A stretch of 64,000 nt of DNA. It comes from Spirochaetota bacterium. Lineage in GTDB: Bacteria; Spirochaetota; Brevinematia; DTOW01. Under the pieces are notes generated by a model. The model had not been told where the DNA came from, did no database searches, and worked only from the letters and a program-made list of their open reading frames with translations. A program made the position numbers and the translations under genes. Location of the stretch: assembly GCA_025061835.1 (NCBI GenBank), contig JANXAC010000001.1:140684-204683 (forward strand). Reading direction: 5' to 3'. Shown one piece after another: positions 35,035-44,386 of the stretch; position 1 is the first letter of the stretch, and each line of letters opens with the position of its first letter.

Positions 35035-35044
35035 CAAAAATAGA

Positions 35045-35806
35045 CTATTCAAACATCTTTGATGGATCTTTCAAGTATTCTTTTTTCTTTCTCTCAAGTT
35101 CCTCTTTTCTTTTCTTCTGAAGTTCTCTTAATGTTTTCATTCTCTGGTTAAACCTCTCCTTCTCCGATTCTATTAGGAACCTTTTCTTTCCGTTGAGGAA
35201 AATACCATAACCTTCTTCATTACCTTCTTTGATGAATGTTGTTGCGTTTATTATATCTATCTCCGATATTTCTATCTTCTCACCTTTTCTCACATCCACT
35301 GCTCTACGGATAAGTTCCTCTTCGGTTAATGATAGCAAAGGAGCAACACCTACAGCTCCTTCAAGAACATAAACAACTGTTGATCTACTATCGGCATCAA
35401 TTACAAACTCAGTTCCCCTGACAGTAGCAAAAGCAGTCTGTGTCTTAATATTTAGAGTCTTGTCCTTTGAAAACACACCACCTACTGACAGTATCACGCT
35501 ACCAGATACTCTAACATTATCACTTTTAAAGCCTTTAGCAATCTTATCAAGTTGTTCAAATGTTATAGAAGAATTCTGTTCAACTTTTATGTATCCATTT
35601 TTGATTGAAATATAGCATTCCGAATCTCTTCCTGTAGTTATGGTATCGCCTTGTTTTATTACATATCCTACTTCAACACCAATTGTTTTACCCTTGTTCC
35701 TAACGAATACATCACCTATTGCGTTATCAACTACATATTGACTCGCTAGAGAAAACGGTATCGCAAAGCAGGTGAATAAGATAAACAACACAACTAATCT
35801 ATACAT
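35045..35806 (-). CDS. Exported FecR-domain protein
   Basis: 253 residues from the ATG at 35806, supported by AGGAGGT at 35811-35817. A signal peptide (about 1-21, cleavage near SLASQ) is followed by a FecR/LysM-like beta domain: GDVFVRNKGKTIGVEVGYVIKQGDTITTG, then SECYISIKNGYIKVEQNSSI, then TAFATVRGTEFVID and VLEGAVGV. The C-terminal 60 residues are a lysine/glutamate-rich helix. Unlike FecR of iron uptake, there is no anti-sigma N-terminal domain and no TonB receptor nearby. Such periplasmic FecR proteins are common in spirochaetes; the function is unknown. Confidence 0.8.
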   Translation of the reverse strand: MYRLVVLFILFTCFAIPFSLASQYVVDNAIGDVFVRNKGKTIGVEVGYVIKQGDTITTGRDSECYISIKNGYIKVEQNSSITFEQLDKIAKGFKSDNVRVSGSVILSVGGVFSKDKTLNIKTQTAFATVRGTEFVIDADSRSTVVYVLEGAVGVAPLLSLTEEELIRRAVDVRKGEKIEISEIDIINATTFIKEGNEEGYGIFLNGKKRFLIESEKERFNQRMKTLRELQKKRKEELERKKKEYLKDPSKMFE

Positions 35807-35884
35807 AACAACCTCCTCAGTCAATAATATAGATTGTTGTTTAGTTTTTTCAAAATGCTTGTAAGGAGCAGTATAGAGCAGAAA

Positions 35885-36661
35885 TCAAATAGTCAAAATC
35901 TCCGGTAGAGAGTCAGTTATGAGTATAGTATGTTCCCAGTGTGCTGACGGTTTTCTATCAAGAGTACATACAGACCAACCATCTTCAAGTATCACTACTT
36001 TGTAAGTTCCAGAGACAACCATAGGTTCAATAGCGATAGTCATACCCTTCTGCAATCTAGGCCCCATGGAGACTGGATAGTTAGGTATAGGTGGTGCTTC
36101 GTGTAAATACCTACCTACACCGTGCCCAGTGTATCCTCTTATGACATCAAAACCATTTTTTCTAACGTACTCATAGATCGCTCTTGATATCTCTCCAATT
36201 CTAACACCTACTCTACACATATCTATTGCTACCATAAGTGCTTGTCTAGTAACTTCTGATAGTTTGATTTTTAGTTGAGAAGCATTACCCACGACATAAG
36301 TTCTTGCTCCATCACCATACCTTCCTTCATACACAACACCTACATCTATTGAGATTATATCGCCTTCTTTGAGTATTACATCCTTTGAAGGAACACCATG
36401 AATGACTATCTCATTTACAGATGCACAAATGGAGTGGTTATACCTCAATACTTTTTTACCATCCGTAATGGAATACCCCTTAAAAGCAGGTCTTCCATTT
36501 CTTGAAAGGATAAAATCCTCTGCTATCCGATCTATTTCTAATGTAGAAATACCAGGTTTTATAAAATTCTCTAAATATGAGAGAGTCTCGGCAACAATCC
36601 TTGAAGCTTTTCTAATTTTTGCGATCTCTTCACTATCTTTGATTATTATTTCATTTGACAT
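35885..36661 (-). CDS. map: Methionine aminopeptidase, type I
   Basis: 258 residues. All five metal ligands are visible: D in ISIDVGVVYEGRYGDGART (both aspartates), H in GYTGHGVGRYLHEAP, E in AIEPMVV and E in HWEHTI. It removes N-terminal methionine from nascent proteins. No Shine-Dalgarno sequence is obvious before the ATG. A GC-rich stem-loop (36678-36695) separates it from spoVG upstream. Confidence 0.96.
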   Translation of the reverse strand: MSNEIIIKDSEEIAKIRKASRIVAETLSYLENFIKPGISTLEIDRIAEDFILSRNGRPAFKGYSITDGKKVLRYNHSICASVNEIVIHGVPSKDVILKEGDIISIDVGVVYEGRYGDGARTYVVGNASQLKIKLSEVTRQALMVAIDMCRVGVRIGEISRAIYEYVRKNGFDVIRGYTGHGVGRYLHEAPPIPNYPVSMGPRLQKGMTIAIEPMVVSGTYKVVILEDGWSVCTLDRKPSAHWEHTILITDSLPEILTI

Positions 36662-36677
36662 CTATAAAAGGTATAGT

Positions 36678-36695
36678 CGGGAGATCAAACTCCCG
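36678..36695. promoter_or_regulatory. GC-rich stem-loop between spoVG and map
   Basis: CGGGAG-atcaaa-CTCCCG, a perfect six-pair stem with a six-base loop. With TAGT before and GACTA after (beyond a short bulge), the pairing extends to about ten pairs. It is striking in AT-rich sequence but lacks a U-run, so it may be an mRNA-processing or stability element rather than a simple terminator. Confidence 0.5.
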
Positions 36696-36727
36696 TAGGG
36701 ACTAGTGTATCAACAAATAACTACAAA

Positions 36728-36988
36728 CTAGATAGAGTTGTAGTGTGATAGGATTGTATCCTCTAACTCCTTTCTAAACTCTGAAGTTATTGGATGCGCA
36801 ATATCTTTGTTTTGATCGCCAACTCTCCTTGAAGGCATTGAGACAAAGAGTTTGCCCTTACCTTCAACGATCTTAATGTTGTGAACCACAAACTGCCCAT
36901 CAAAAGTCACGGAAGCAATACCCCTGACTTTGCTAGGTCTCCTTGAGTCACTAGGCAGTTTTTTGACTTTTACATCTGTAATCTTCAT
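36728..36988 (-). CDS. spoVG: SpoVG, RNA/DNA-binding regulator
   Basis: 86 residues from the ATG at 36988, which has TGGAGG before it; upstream in-frame codons (to 37018) overlap ispE and are not used. The sequence ITDVKVKKLPSDSRRPSKVRGIASVTFDG, then FVVHNIKIVEGKGKLFVSMPSRR and AHPITSEFRKELED is typical SpoVG. In Borrelia and Firmicutes it binds nucleic acids and regulates gene expression. It lies 16 bp downstream of ispE, the same order as in Bacillus. Confidence 0.95.
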   Translation of the reverse strand: MKITDVKVKKLPSDSRRPSKVRGIASVTFDGQFVVHNIKIVEGKGKLFVSMPSRRVGDQNKDIAHPITSEFRKELEDTILSHYNSI

Positions 36989-37004
36989 ACAAACCTCCAG
37001 TAAG

Positions 37005-37940
37005 TTAGATAAATTCAACAGGTGCTTCTACAAACCTAGAAGCAAAAAATCTATCATTTGTTAAATTGATTCTCTGCGATAGTTTTTTAATTATTCTCTC
37101 AACATCCAATCCCTCATCAAAAACACCATAAACCGACGAACCACTACCACTCATCATTGCAAACAACGCTCCCAATAAGTAAAACTCGTTCTTTATTTTT
37201 TCAACTCTGTCTATTATGAACAATTCAAATGTGTTTTTCAACAAACCTCTTAAATTATGAATATTAATTTGATTCCGAATTATTCTACTTGCTATTTCAT
37301 CAGCCCACCTGTGCTTATCGTAGAGTTTGTTATCCGATATGTATCTGTATGCTTCCGCAGTTGATACCGAAAAGTTTGGATACACGACGATGACGGTGTA
37401 ATCTTTGAGCACCTCTACAAGCCCTCTAACTTCTCTTATCTTCTCACCCTTACCCCTCACAATACATCCTCCTTTGCGCAGAAAGAATGGAATATCAGAG
37501 CCTATAGTGTGGATACTTGATAGTATCAATTCTTTCTTGTCCTGCTTCAAGAGCCTATTTTCTTCAAGAAACCGAAGGAGTGATAGCAATACTCCCCCTC
37601 CATTACCACTACCACCACCAAGACCTGCTTTAGTAGGAATCCTCTTGTAAATCTTAATATCAAAACCCATCTCCACTCCTAATGTTTTCTCAACGAATTC
37701 AACAACTTTCCAAACAATATTCCTACTATCTTCAGGTATTTCAGAACTTTCAAACAAACTATTCTCAAAAATAACTTTAAGTTCCTTAGTGTTATTTTCT
37801 AGGTTAAATGAACACTCTAACTTATCGTATATGCTAATAGGAAGAAATATGCTCTCAATCTCGTGATACCCATCAGGCAATTTGCCAACAACCGTAAGTC
37901 CAAGATTTACTTTTGCTGAAGTTAGTAAAGTGTATTTCAT
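37005..37940 (-). CDS. ispE: 4-diphosphocytidyl-2-C-methyl-D-erythritol kinase
   Basis: 311 residues. It phosphorylates CDP-ME in the MEP isoprenoid pathway. The N-terminal SAKVNLGLTVVGKLPDGYHEIESIF and C-terminal MMSGSGSSVYGVF motifs are standard. The central GHMP loop reads TKAGLGGGSGNGGGVLLSLL, with GNGGG where most IspE have SDAAA. The ATG overlaps the GNAT gene by 4 bp, with AGAGG upstream. It is followed by spoVG. Confidence 0.93.
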   Translation of the reverse strand: MKYTLLTSAKVNLGLTVVGKLPDGYHEIESIFLPISIYDKLECSFNLENNTKELKVIFENSLFESSEIPEDSRNIVWKVVEFVEKTLGVEMGFDIKIYKRIPTKAGLGGGSGNGGGVLLSLLRFLEENRLLKQDKKELILSSIHTIGSDIPFFLRKGGCIVRGKGEKIREVRGLVEVLKDYTVIVVYPNFSVSTAEAYRYISDNKLYDKHRWADEIASRIIRNQINIHNLRGLLKNTFELFIIDRVEKIKNEFYLLGALFAMMSGSGSSVYGVFDEGLDVERIIKKLSQRINLTNDRFFASRFVEAPVEFI

Positions 37941-38428
37941 GCAAGCCTCTTTATCATAGCAATCTCATCACAACTGTTGAGTTTAGGACATAGAATACAA
38001 TCATTCCAAACTTTTTCAGGAAATATCTCCTTCACAACAGTTTCAAAACCAATTTTTTTAAAAAACTCCTCACTTCTTGTGAGGACGAAAACTCTCTTAA
38101 CACCTAAACTCCTAACAATCTCAAGCCCCTTTTCAACCAACCTTCTTCCTATCCCTCTACCTTGAAACTTCTCTGAAACAACCAATGTTCTAAATTCTGT
38201 CATCTCCTTACTATAAAACTTTATAGCCATACAACCTACAATCTCTCCATCATATTGAGCAACTATGAAGTTCCTTATGTGATCAGAAATGTCATCCTTT
38301 GTTCTAGGCAACAAGTCTCCAGTCTTGACGTAGGGATCCATTAAGCCGTATATACTATCAACATCATCTAAAGTAGCATCTCTTATTGTGATACTATTTG
38401 AAATGTTTTGATCTTCAACACTACGCAT
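37937..38428 (-). CDS. GNAT N-acetyltransferase, short ArgA-like
   Basis: 163 residues. The GNAT core has the acetyl-CoA loop FQGRGIGRRLVEKGL, EFRTLVVSEKF and FFKKIGFETV. GDLLPRTKDDISDHIRNFIV at the N-terminus and the C-terminal FPEKVWNDCILCPKLNSCDE, a cysteine-rich end, are typical of the stand-alone ArgA-like (N-acetylglutamate synthase) group. It may start arginine biosynthesis, but no arg genes are nearby. It overlaps ispE by 4 bp and so heads the ispE-spoVG-map run. Confidence 0.8.
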   Translation of the reverse strand: MRSVEDQNISNSITIRDATLDDVDSIYGLMDPYVKTGDLLPRTKDDISDHIRNFIVAQYDGEIVGCMAIKFYSKEMTEFRTLVVSEKFQGRGIGRRLVEKGLEIVRSLGVKRVFVLTRSEEFFKKIGFETVVKEIFPEKVWNDCILCPKLNSCDEIAMIKRLA

Positions 38429-38552
38429 ATTTTAAACAATATAAACTAACAAATCTTTTAGTGCTCAAATGAGAGAATTCTAGTTGGCTAGTCAGTAGAA
38501 TAAATTTCAACTTCATAACTCTATAACCCTAATTGAAAACATAAAAAACGAA

Positions 38553-39404
38553 TTATCTCTTACTTTCTTCTAGTTCATTCCAAAGTCTTGCACACATACT
38601 TGCGAGTTCTCTAACTCTTGCTATGTAGTTTGCTCTCTCGGTTATGCTAATAGCATTCCTTGCATCAAGCATATTGAAGGTATGGGAACACTTCATAACT
38701 AGGTCGTAAGCAGGGAATATTAGTTTTGCTTCTATTAATCTTTTCGCTTCTTTCTCAAACTTGTTGAATAGTTCAAAGTATAGTGAAGTATCTGAAAGCT
38801 CAAAGTTATACACAGAATATTCGTATTCAAAGTATTTCTGAAGGTCTCCATACTTGACATCTTTATTCCATTTAATATCAAACACATTATCAACATCCTG
38901 AAGATACATAGTTATTCTTTCTGAACCGTAAGTAATCTCAACTGGTATAGGGTAAAGTTCTATTCCACCAACTGCTTGGAAGTAAGTGAATTGAGTTATC
39001 TCCATTCCATCAAGCCATACTTCCCATCCAAGACCCCAAGCCCCTAGAGTAGGAGATTCCCAGTCGTCATGGACGAACCTGATATCGTGCTCTTTCGTGT
39101 TTATTCCAAGCCTCTCAAGGCTCTCAAGATACATCTCCTGTATGTTTATCGGTGAAGGTTTCATTATCACTTGGAATTGATAGTAAAAACCGAGTCTGTT
39201 TGGGTTCTGACCGTATCTACCATCAGTTGGTCTTCTACAAGGCTCCACATAAGCAACATTCCAAGGCTTCTTACCAATAACTCTTAAGAATGTATCAGGA
39301 TTGAAAGTTCCAGCTCCTACTTCCAAGTCCCATCCTTCTCTGATTACACATCCCTTCTCCGCCCAAAACTCCTTCAGCGTAGATAACACATCTTGAAAAT
39401 ACAT
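38553..39404 (-). CDS. glyQ: Glycyl-tRNA synthetase alpha subunit
   Basis: 283 residues. The sequence is typical: [92 protein letters not shown] and [13 protein letters not shown]. It is the catalytic subunit of the bacterial alpha2-beta2 GlyRS. The beta subunit gene glyS, usually directly downstream, is not there; the GNAT gene follows after 124 bp. AGGGAG precedes the ATG. The presence of the two-subunit type, rather than the single-chain type of Borrelia and Treponema, is a lineage marker. Confidence 0.96.
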   Translation of the reverse strand: MYFQDVLSTLKEFWAEKGCVIREGWDLEVGAGTFNPDTFLRVIGKKPWNVAYVEPCRRPTDGRYGQNPNRLGFYYQFQVIMKPSPINIQEMYLESLERLGINTKEHDIRFVHDDWESPTLGAWGLGWEVWLDGMEITQFTYFQAVGGIELYPIPVEITYGSERITMYLQDVDNVFDIKWNKDVKYGDLQKYFEYEYSVYNFELSDTSLYFELFNKFEKEAKRLIEAKLIFPAYDLVMKCSHTFNMLDARNAISITERANYIARVRELASMCARLWNELEESKR

Positions 39405-39784
39405 ACTATCTCCCTAGAACATAATGATATACAAACAATCTACTTTCTATCAATGAACTGAAAGTTTTAGATGTTCTAACCCCGTACATCACACATATAT
39501 CTTATTTAGTCTCAAGGTATAATATAGCAAATTCACACAAGGTAGGCAATAGAATACCTAGATTTTATCATTTCAAAACAACTAGATAGATTAAAAAGTT
39601 CCTGCATTCTTACACTTTAGGATGAGATACAAAAGGAAGAGTTGAAGATTATCCTATCAGGCAATATGAAACATTCTAAAAACATTCTTTCTCAAAAACA
39701 CTGAATTCCTAATCAATTCTATCAAAAGATAGTGGTAAAGACCGAAGAGAATAGATAAAAATTATTCCTTACCAAGGTAAAAAT
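39405..39784. other. Intergenic region of 380 bp between divergent genes
   Basis: No coding ORF is seen. Near the glyQ side, a minus-strand TTGATA-16-TATATC could be the glyQ promoter. Around 39539-39560 an AGGTA...TACCT inverted repeat is present. No other structure is recognised. Confidence 0.4.
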
Positions 39785-41686
39785 ATGTTCAATAACTCTG
39801 CCTCGGCACTCATAGTTGCGCTACTTATGATAATGATACTATCAATAATATCAGTATCTCTACTAAATTTTATCAACTTCTACTATCTAGATGCTTCAAG
39901 GTTCTACGAATTTGAAAAACTCAAGTTAGCATCTGAAAACGATATTCTTGAAACCATATTATCAGTCAGGAGAGGTGAATTTATCACAAATACGGTTTTT
40001 AGAACCAATACCGACGATTTTGTGTATAAAGTTAGTAGAAGAATTTTTTCAACTAACAATCTATACACTGTAGTGCTTGACCTTGAATCGCCTAAAGCAC
40101 GAGTTAGAAGAAGCATTAAATTCTATGTAATAACTCCTACTGATTTCTGCTACATGGTTATTGACAGATTAAATATAAAGAAGGATACTAAAGGGGTATT
40201 TTGGGGATACTCGTTCGTTAGAGGTGCATTAGGTGAATCTGATAACTTATTCTTTTCATATACATATCCACCTTTGTTTTCAGATATGACGAACTTAAAT
40301 CTAGTATCCTATGTAGCATCCGCTGACATTTCACCAGAAACTCCTTCTCTTAACCTAAACATAAAATACAAAACAAACATCGTCAACTCTGCAAGTATAA
40401 GTATAGATATTAATGAGATAGTTAAGAAGACAATACCTCTAGTAAGCAAAGGTTGGTTGATTGACTCAAACTACCAAACAACCGAAGAGATACAAAATAG
40501 TCTAATCTCTGAAAAAGAGTATCTTGGGAGGTTTTCATACTCGGAAGCGAAAATAAGGTTGTCAAAATCTGTTGAAAACATATACTTTTCCAGAAGCAGG
40601 AATAGTGAAACTATAGACATTCTAAACAATTCGGATACCTTTGGTTCCAGAGGTGAAGTTACAAGGAAATTCATAAAATTTGAAGATGGTTTTTTAAAAT
40701 TCAATACTTTTCCTGTTCAGATCACTCTACAACCCGAATCATTTTACGAACCTTATAAAATAAAACTCAACAGTGATACATTGAGGAATGTCAGTGAGTA
40801 TAGGAAGGTAATAGGAGTGTATCTTGAGGATACTAATAGAAACCTTCTTAACGACGGAGTAATACTAGACAAAGATATTCTAACTATCACATCACCAGAT
40901 ATAAGGAGTCGGTATTATACAAATATTGGTAAGAGTGATGGCGTAAGAAGTAGATTTAGGATTTCAGCAGATATAAACCCTCAAAAGGTTTTCGTTGGAG
41001 GTAGAGAGGTAAGAGGTTTTTACATAGATAACTTTGAGATAGTTATGCCAACTACTCCAGAAAAAGGTAAAGACATTATCGTTATGCACAAAATACCAAA
41101 AGTTTTTATTAGGAAATCATTACCTGAAAACGGCATTCACCTTTTTACTGACAAGACAGACAAAGCTGTGTTGATAGACTTTGACTCAATTCAAAACTTA
41201 CCAAAGAATGGACTAATATATTCCAAAAATCCTGTCATTCTAAAAGGTAGTCCTAACGAACCCGTCATAGTAGTTTCAGAAGATAATATCTATATTGATA
41301 GCATAAACAGGATACCTAATCCAAAAACACTAGTTATTATCTCTGCCAAGGGTGTCTTCATCAAAGAAGATGTAGAGGTTTTGAGGAATGTTATAATACT
41401 TTCAAAACTTGATGGTATTTACAGAGTTGGACCTAGTAGAACTGATGATATCTCTGAAGAGAGAAGCAAATGGGTCTTTGGGACAGTTATACTCACATCA
41501 GAACTAAAGAATAATGTTGCTAACAATTCCAAGAAAGGATACATAACAAGTTATGAGAACCCTATCAATAACTCAACATTCTCAATCTCACCAAGAGTGA
41601 TGTCAGACTACCTGTCAGATAGTGAATTCGGTAAAACATTAAGGTCTATTTTGCCTCCTATAGTAGTAGTTGTGAGTATTAGGTAA
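39785..41686 (+). CDS. Large PilX-like surface or pilus-associated protein, unknown function
   Basis: 633 residues. The N-terminus (ASALIVALLMIMILSIISVSLLNFI) is a hydrophobic helix in the style of PilX/type IV pilus minor-pilin assembly proteins, without a clear prepilin cleavage motif. The rest is beta-rich with short repeats of charged and asparagine-rich sequence, and would be periplasmic. No other pilus gene is adjacent. The downstream gene 138 bp away is an NtrC-family regulator. CAAGG lies before the ATG. Function unknown. Confidence 0.55.
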   Translation: MFNNSASALIVALLMIMILSIISVSLLNFINFYYLDASRFYEFEKLKLASENDILETILSVRRGEFITNTVFRTNTDDFVYKVSRRIFSTNNLYTVVLDLESPKARVRRSIKFYVITPTDFCYMVIDRLNIKKDTKGVFWGYSFVRGALGESDNLFFSYTYPPLFSDMTNLNLVSYVASADISPETPSLNLNIKYKTNIVNSASISIDINEIVKKTIPLVSKGWLIDSNYQTTEEIQNSLISEKEYLGRFSYSEAKIRLSKSVENIYFSRSRNSETIDILNNSDTFGSRGEVTRKFIKFEDGFLKFNTFPVQITLQPESFYEPYKIKLNSDTLRNVSEYRKVIGVYLEDTNRNLLNDGVILDKDILTITSPDIRSRYYTNIGKSDGVRSRFRISADINPQKVFVGGREVRGFYIDNFEIVMPTTPEKGKDIIVMHKIPKVFIRKSLPENGIHLFTDKTDKAVLIDFDSIQNLPKNGLIYSKNPVILKGSPNEPVIVVSEDNIYIDSINRIPNPKTLVIISAKGVFIKEDVEVLRNVIILSKLDGIYRVGPSRTDDISEERSKWVFGTVILTSELKNNVANNSKKGYITSYENPINNSTFSISPRVMSDYLSDSEFGKTLRSILPPIVVVVSIR

Positions 41687-41823
41687 GGATAATGAGATGT
41701 TGCGTTCAGAAATCATTTTCTTAATCTCTACAAGATAAATAAGAAGCGCTATTAGGTGTGGATATTAGAATTATCTCTTTATCTGTAAAGAGAAATGTTT
41801 TTACATATAAAATTTATATCAAT

Positions 41824-43149
41824 ATGCTAAAAGTTCTCGTTGTAGATGATGAGAAAGGTATAAGGATGTTCTTTGAAGAGATGTTAAAGGATAGTTGTGA
41901 AGTGGATACTGCCGAAGATGGACTTAAGGGTTTTGAAAAGATAAGGGATAATAATTACGATTTAGTATTCCTTGACTTGAGGATGCCTGTGATGAGTGGT
42001 ATTGATGTGCTTGATAAAGTCTCAAGTTTGAAAACTGACACAAATGCCCCACCTTACATCGTAGTTTTGACAGCGATAGATGACATAGCAACAGTTGTGA
42101 AATGTGTTAAGATGGGTGCTTATGATTACATAGTAAAACCTATAAATGTTGGTAGAGTTGAGATAATAATTAACCAGGTTAAGATCCTCGTCTCAAAATA
42201 CAAGGAAATAGATGAACTAAAGAAATCCAAAGATGCTGTGGTGTTTGTTGGTAAAAGCGAAGCTGCTAGAGAGGTTCTATCAAAAATAGAACAAGCATCA
42301 AAGGTTGATGTTAATGTAATAATAAGTGGTGAGAGCGGTGTTGGAAAGGAGATAGTTGCCAAACTTATACATCTTAAAAGTAAAAGAAGAGATAAGAAGT
42401 TTGTTCCTGTTGATTGTTCATCTTTTCCAGAAACACTAATTGAGAGTGAGTTGTTTGGATACGAAAAAGGTGCTTTCACAGGAGCATACTCAAAGAAGAT
42501 TGGTAAGATAGAATACGCAGATGGAGGAACACTGTTCCTAGATGAAGTTGGGAATATGCCACTATCAGTCCAAGCAAAACTCTTAAGGTTTCTACAAGAG
42601 AGAAGCTTCACAAGGATAGGAGGACTAAAGAACATTGAAGTTAATATTAGAATCATCAGTGCAACGAATGTAGAGCTAAAAAAACTCATAGAAAATGGAA
42701 AGTTTAGAGAGGATTTATTCTACAGACTTAATGTATTCCCGATATACATACCACCGCTAAGAGAAAGAAAAGAAGATATACCACTACTAATTGAACACTT
42801 CATAACTAGATATTCCTTGGTTTATGGAAAAAGGATTTCATTCTCCCAAAAAGCCATCAAAAAACTAATGTCATATAACTTCCCTGGCAATGTAAGGGAA
42901 CTACAGAACTTGGTTTTACGGTATTTGGTCATGTCAAGAGATGGAGATGAGATAGAAGATGTGGATATTGAACTATATAGCGAAGCTCCATACTTCCCCA
43001 AACTTTATTCATTGAAGGAGATACAAGACATTTATATCAGTTATATTCTCAAACATACTGGGAACAACATAACAAGGGCATCAAAAATTCTAGGTGTTTC
43101 AAGAAGAAGTATTTACAATTGGTTGGAAAGGAGAGAGAAAAAGATATGA
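41824..43149 (+). CDS. NtrC-family sigma-54-dependent response regulator
   Basis: 441 residues from the ATG at 41824; the frame runs further upstream, but the receiver motif VLVVDDEKG begins here. Receiver domain: phospho-acceptor D in VFLDLRMPVMSG. AAA+ domain: Walker A GESGVGKEIV, the sigma-54-contacting GAFTGA (about 217), Walker B GGTLFLDEVG and the arginine-finger region FREDLFYRLNVFP. A Fis-type helix-turn-helix ends the protein (NITRASKILGVSRRSIYNW). No sensor kinase is adjacent. It heads an operon with the PhnP-like and folK genes and is a candidate activator of the sigma-54 promoter at 22258. Confidence 0.93.
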   Translation: MLKVLVVDDEKGIRMFFEEMLKDSCEVDTAEDGLKGFEKIRDNNYDLVFLDLRMPVMSGIDVLDKVSSLKTDTNAPPYIVVLTAIDDIATVVKCVKMGAYDYIVKPINVGRVEIIINQVKILVSKYKEIDELKKSKDAVVFVGKSEAAREVLSKIEQASKVDVNVIISGESGVGKEIVAKLIHLKSKRRDKKFVPVDCSSFPETLIESELFGYEKGAFTGAYSKKIGKIEYADGGTLFLDEVGNMPLSVQAKLLRFLQERSFTRIGGLKNIEVNIRIISATNVELKKLIENGKFREDLFYRLNVFPIYIPPLRERKEDIPLLIEHFITRYSLVYGKRISFSQKAIKKLMSYNFPGNVRELQNLVLRYLVMSRDGDEIEDVDIELYSEAPYFPKLYSLKEIQDIYISYILKHTGNNITRASKILGVSRRSIYNWLERREKKI

Positions 43150-43919
43150 GAGTAGTCTTTCTAGGAACTGGAACTTCCACCGGCGTTCCTGTAATAGGTT
43201 GTAAATGTAGAGTTTGCAATTCTAACAATCCGAAGAACAAAAGACTAAGAACTTCTGCTTTTGTTGAGTATAATAACAAAAAGATACTTATAGATGTCAC
43301 ACCAGATTTCAGGTTCCAGGCGCTGTCAAACAATATAAATTATATTGATGCTGTTCTAATAACGCACTCTCACGCAGATCATGTAAATGGTTTTGATGAT
43401 CTAAGACAAATTAACTTCTCTATGAACTGGAAGGTAATCCCTGTATTTATCAATAGAACATCATACTGGGAATTACAGAGTAGGTTTGAATATGTTTTTA
43501 GTGATTCAAATCAACTTGGTGGAGGAAAGCCTTTGGTTAGCGTTCATGTCGTTGAAGACTTTGATGAGATAAACCTAAATGGAACTAAAATATCTACTTT
43601 CTTCTACTATCACGGAAGACTGAAAGTTAACGGTTATAGAATGGGTAATTTCTCGTACCTTACTGATGTTAGTTTCATACCGAAGAAGACTTTGGAAATG
43701 CTAGAAGGAGTTGAAGTTTTGGTTATAAGTGCCTTAAGGTTTCTTCCCCATGCGACACATCTCTGCTTTTCTGAAGTAGTGAATCTGGTTAGAGATATTA
43801 AGTTCAAGAAAGTATATCTTACTCATATAGGTCATGATGCCGACTATGATGAAATAGTTGAATATCTTAAGGGAACAAATATAGAACCTGCTTACGATGG
43901 ACTTGTTCTGGAATTATGA
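43146..43919 (+). CDS. PhnP-like metallo-beta-lactamase-fold hydrolase
   Basis: 257 residues from the ATG at 43146, overlapping the regulator stop by 4 bp. The N-terminal zinc cluster GCKCRVCNSN is followed by the MBL motif THSHADHVNGFDDLR and later histidines and an aspartate (YLTDVSF, LPHATHLCFSE, THIGHD). PhnP removes cyclic phosphate esters in the C-P lyase pathway, but no phn genes are present; the related family also includes other phosphodiesterases. A housekeeping role is inferred from its coupling to folK. Confidence 0.82.
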   Translation: MRVVFLGTGTSTGVPVIGCKCRVCNSNNPKNKRLRTSAFVEYNNKKILIDVTPDFRFQALSNNINYIDAVLITHSHADHVNGFDDLRQINFSMNWKVIPVFINRTSYWELQSRFEYVFSDSNQLGGGKPLVSVHVVEDFDEINLNGTKISTFFYYHGRLKVNGYRMGNFSYLTDVSFIPKKTLEMLEGVEVLVISALRFLPHATHLCFSEVVNLVRDIKFKKVYLTHIGHDADYDEIVEYLKGTNIEPAYDGLVLEL

Positions 43920-44386
43920 AGAAGGTAATTCTTTCACTTGGGTCTAACATTGAACCAAGAAATGTTTTCATAGAAAGAGCAATTGAAAAGTTAAGAGTAG
44001 GAGTTAATATCCTAAAGATCTCAAGAATCTACCAAACGAAGCCATGGGGCTATGAAGAACAGAATGATTTCCTTAATCTTTCACTTGTTGGATACACCAA
44101 TCTTCTTCCATTTGAACTCCTAACTTTTATAAAAGATATTGAAAAATCCGTTGGTAGAAAGGATAGGTTCAAGTGGGGACCTAGAGAAATTGACATTGAT
44201 ATTGTGTATTACTCATCAATCGTAATCCACACAAATACTCTTCGTATTCCACATCCCTACAGGTTAGACAGAAGATTTGTCCTAATTCCAACTTTTGAGA
44301 TAGAGCCTAACTTTATTGATCCAGAATACAACATCAGTATTTCTAAACTAGTTCAAAAATGCATCTACAGGAACTCAGAGTTTTAA
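43916..44386 (+). CDS. folK: 2-amino-4-hydroxy-6-hydroxymethyldihydropteridine diphosphokinase
   Basis: 156 residues. Signature sequences: LSLGSNIEPRNVFIERAI, ISRIYQTKPWGYEEQNDFLNL, VGRKDRFKWGPREIDIDIVYY and LRIPHPYRLDRRFVLIP. It transfers pyrophosphate to the pterin in folate synthesis. It overlaps the PhnP-like gene by 4 bp. The other folate genes (folB, folP) are not in the window. Confidence 0.95.
   Translation: MKKVILSLGSNIEPRNVFIERAIEKLRVGVNILKISRIYQTKPWGYEEQNDFLNLSLVGYTNLLPFELLTFIKDIEKSVGRKDRFKWGPREIDIDIVYYSSIVIHTNTLRIPHPYRLDRRFVLIPTFEIEPNFIDPEYNISISKLVQKCIYRNSEF

Noticed and set aside
41809-41823. Palindrome ATATAAA-A-TTTATAT before the NtrC-type gene as an operator
   Set aside because: Pure A/T palindromes are frequent by chance in such AT-rich sequence and there is no second copy.
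42126-42689. A 187-codon minus-strand frame inside the NtrC-type regulator
   Set aside because: Antisense to the conserved AAA+ domain; serine/phenylalanine-rich translation typical of a shadow.
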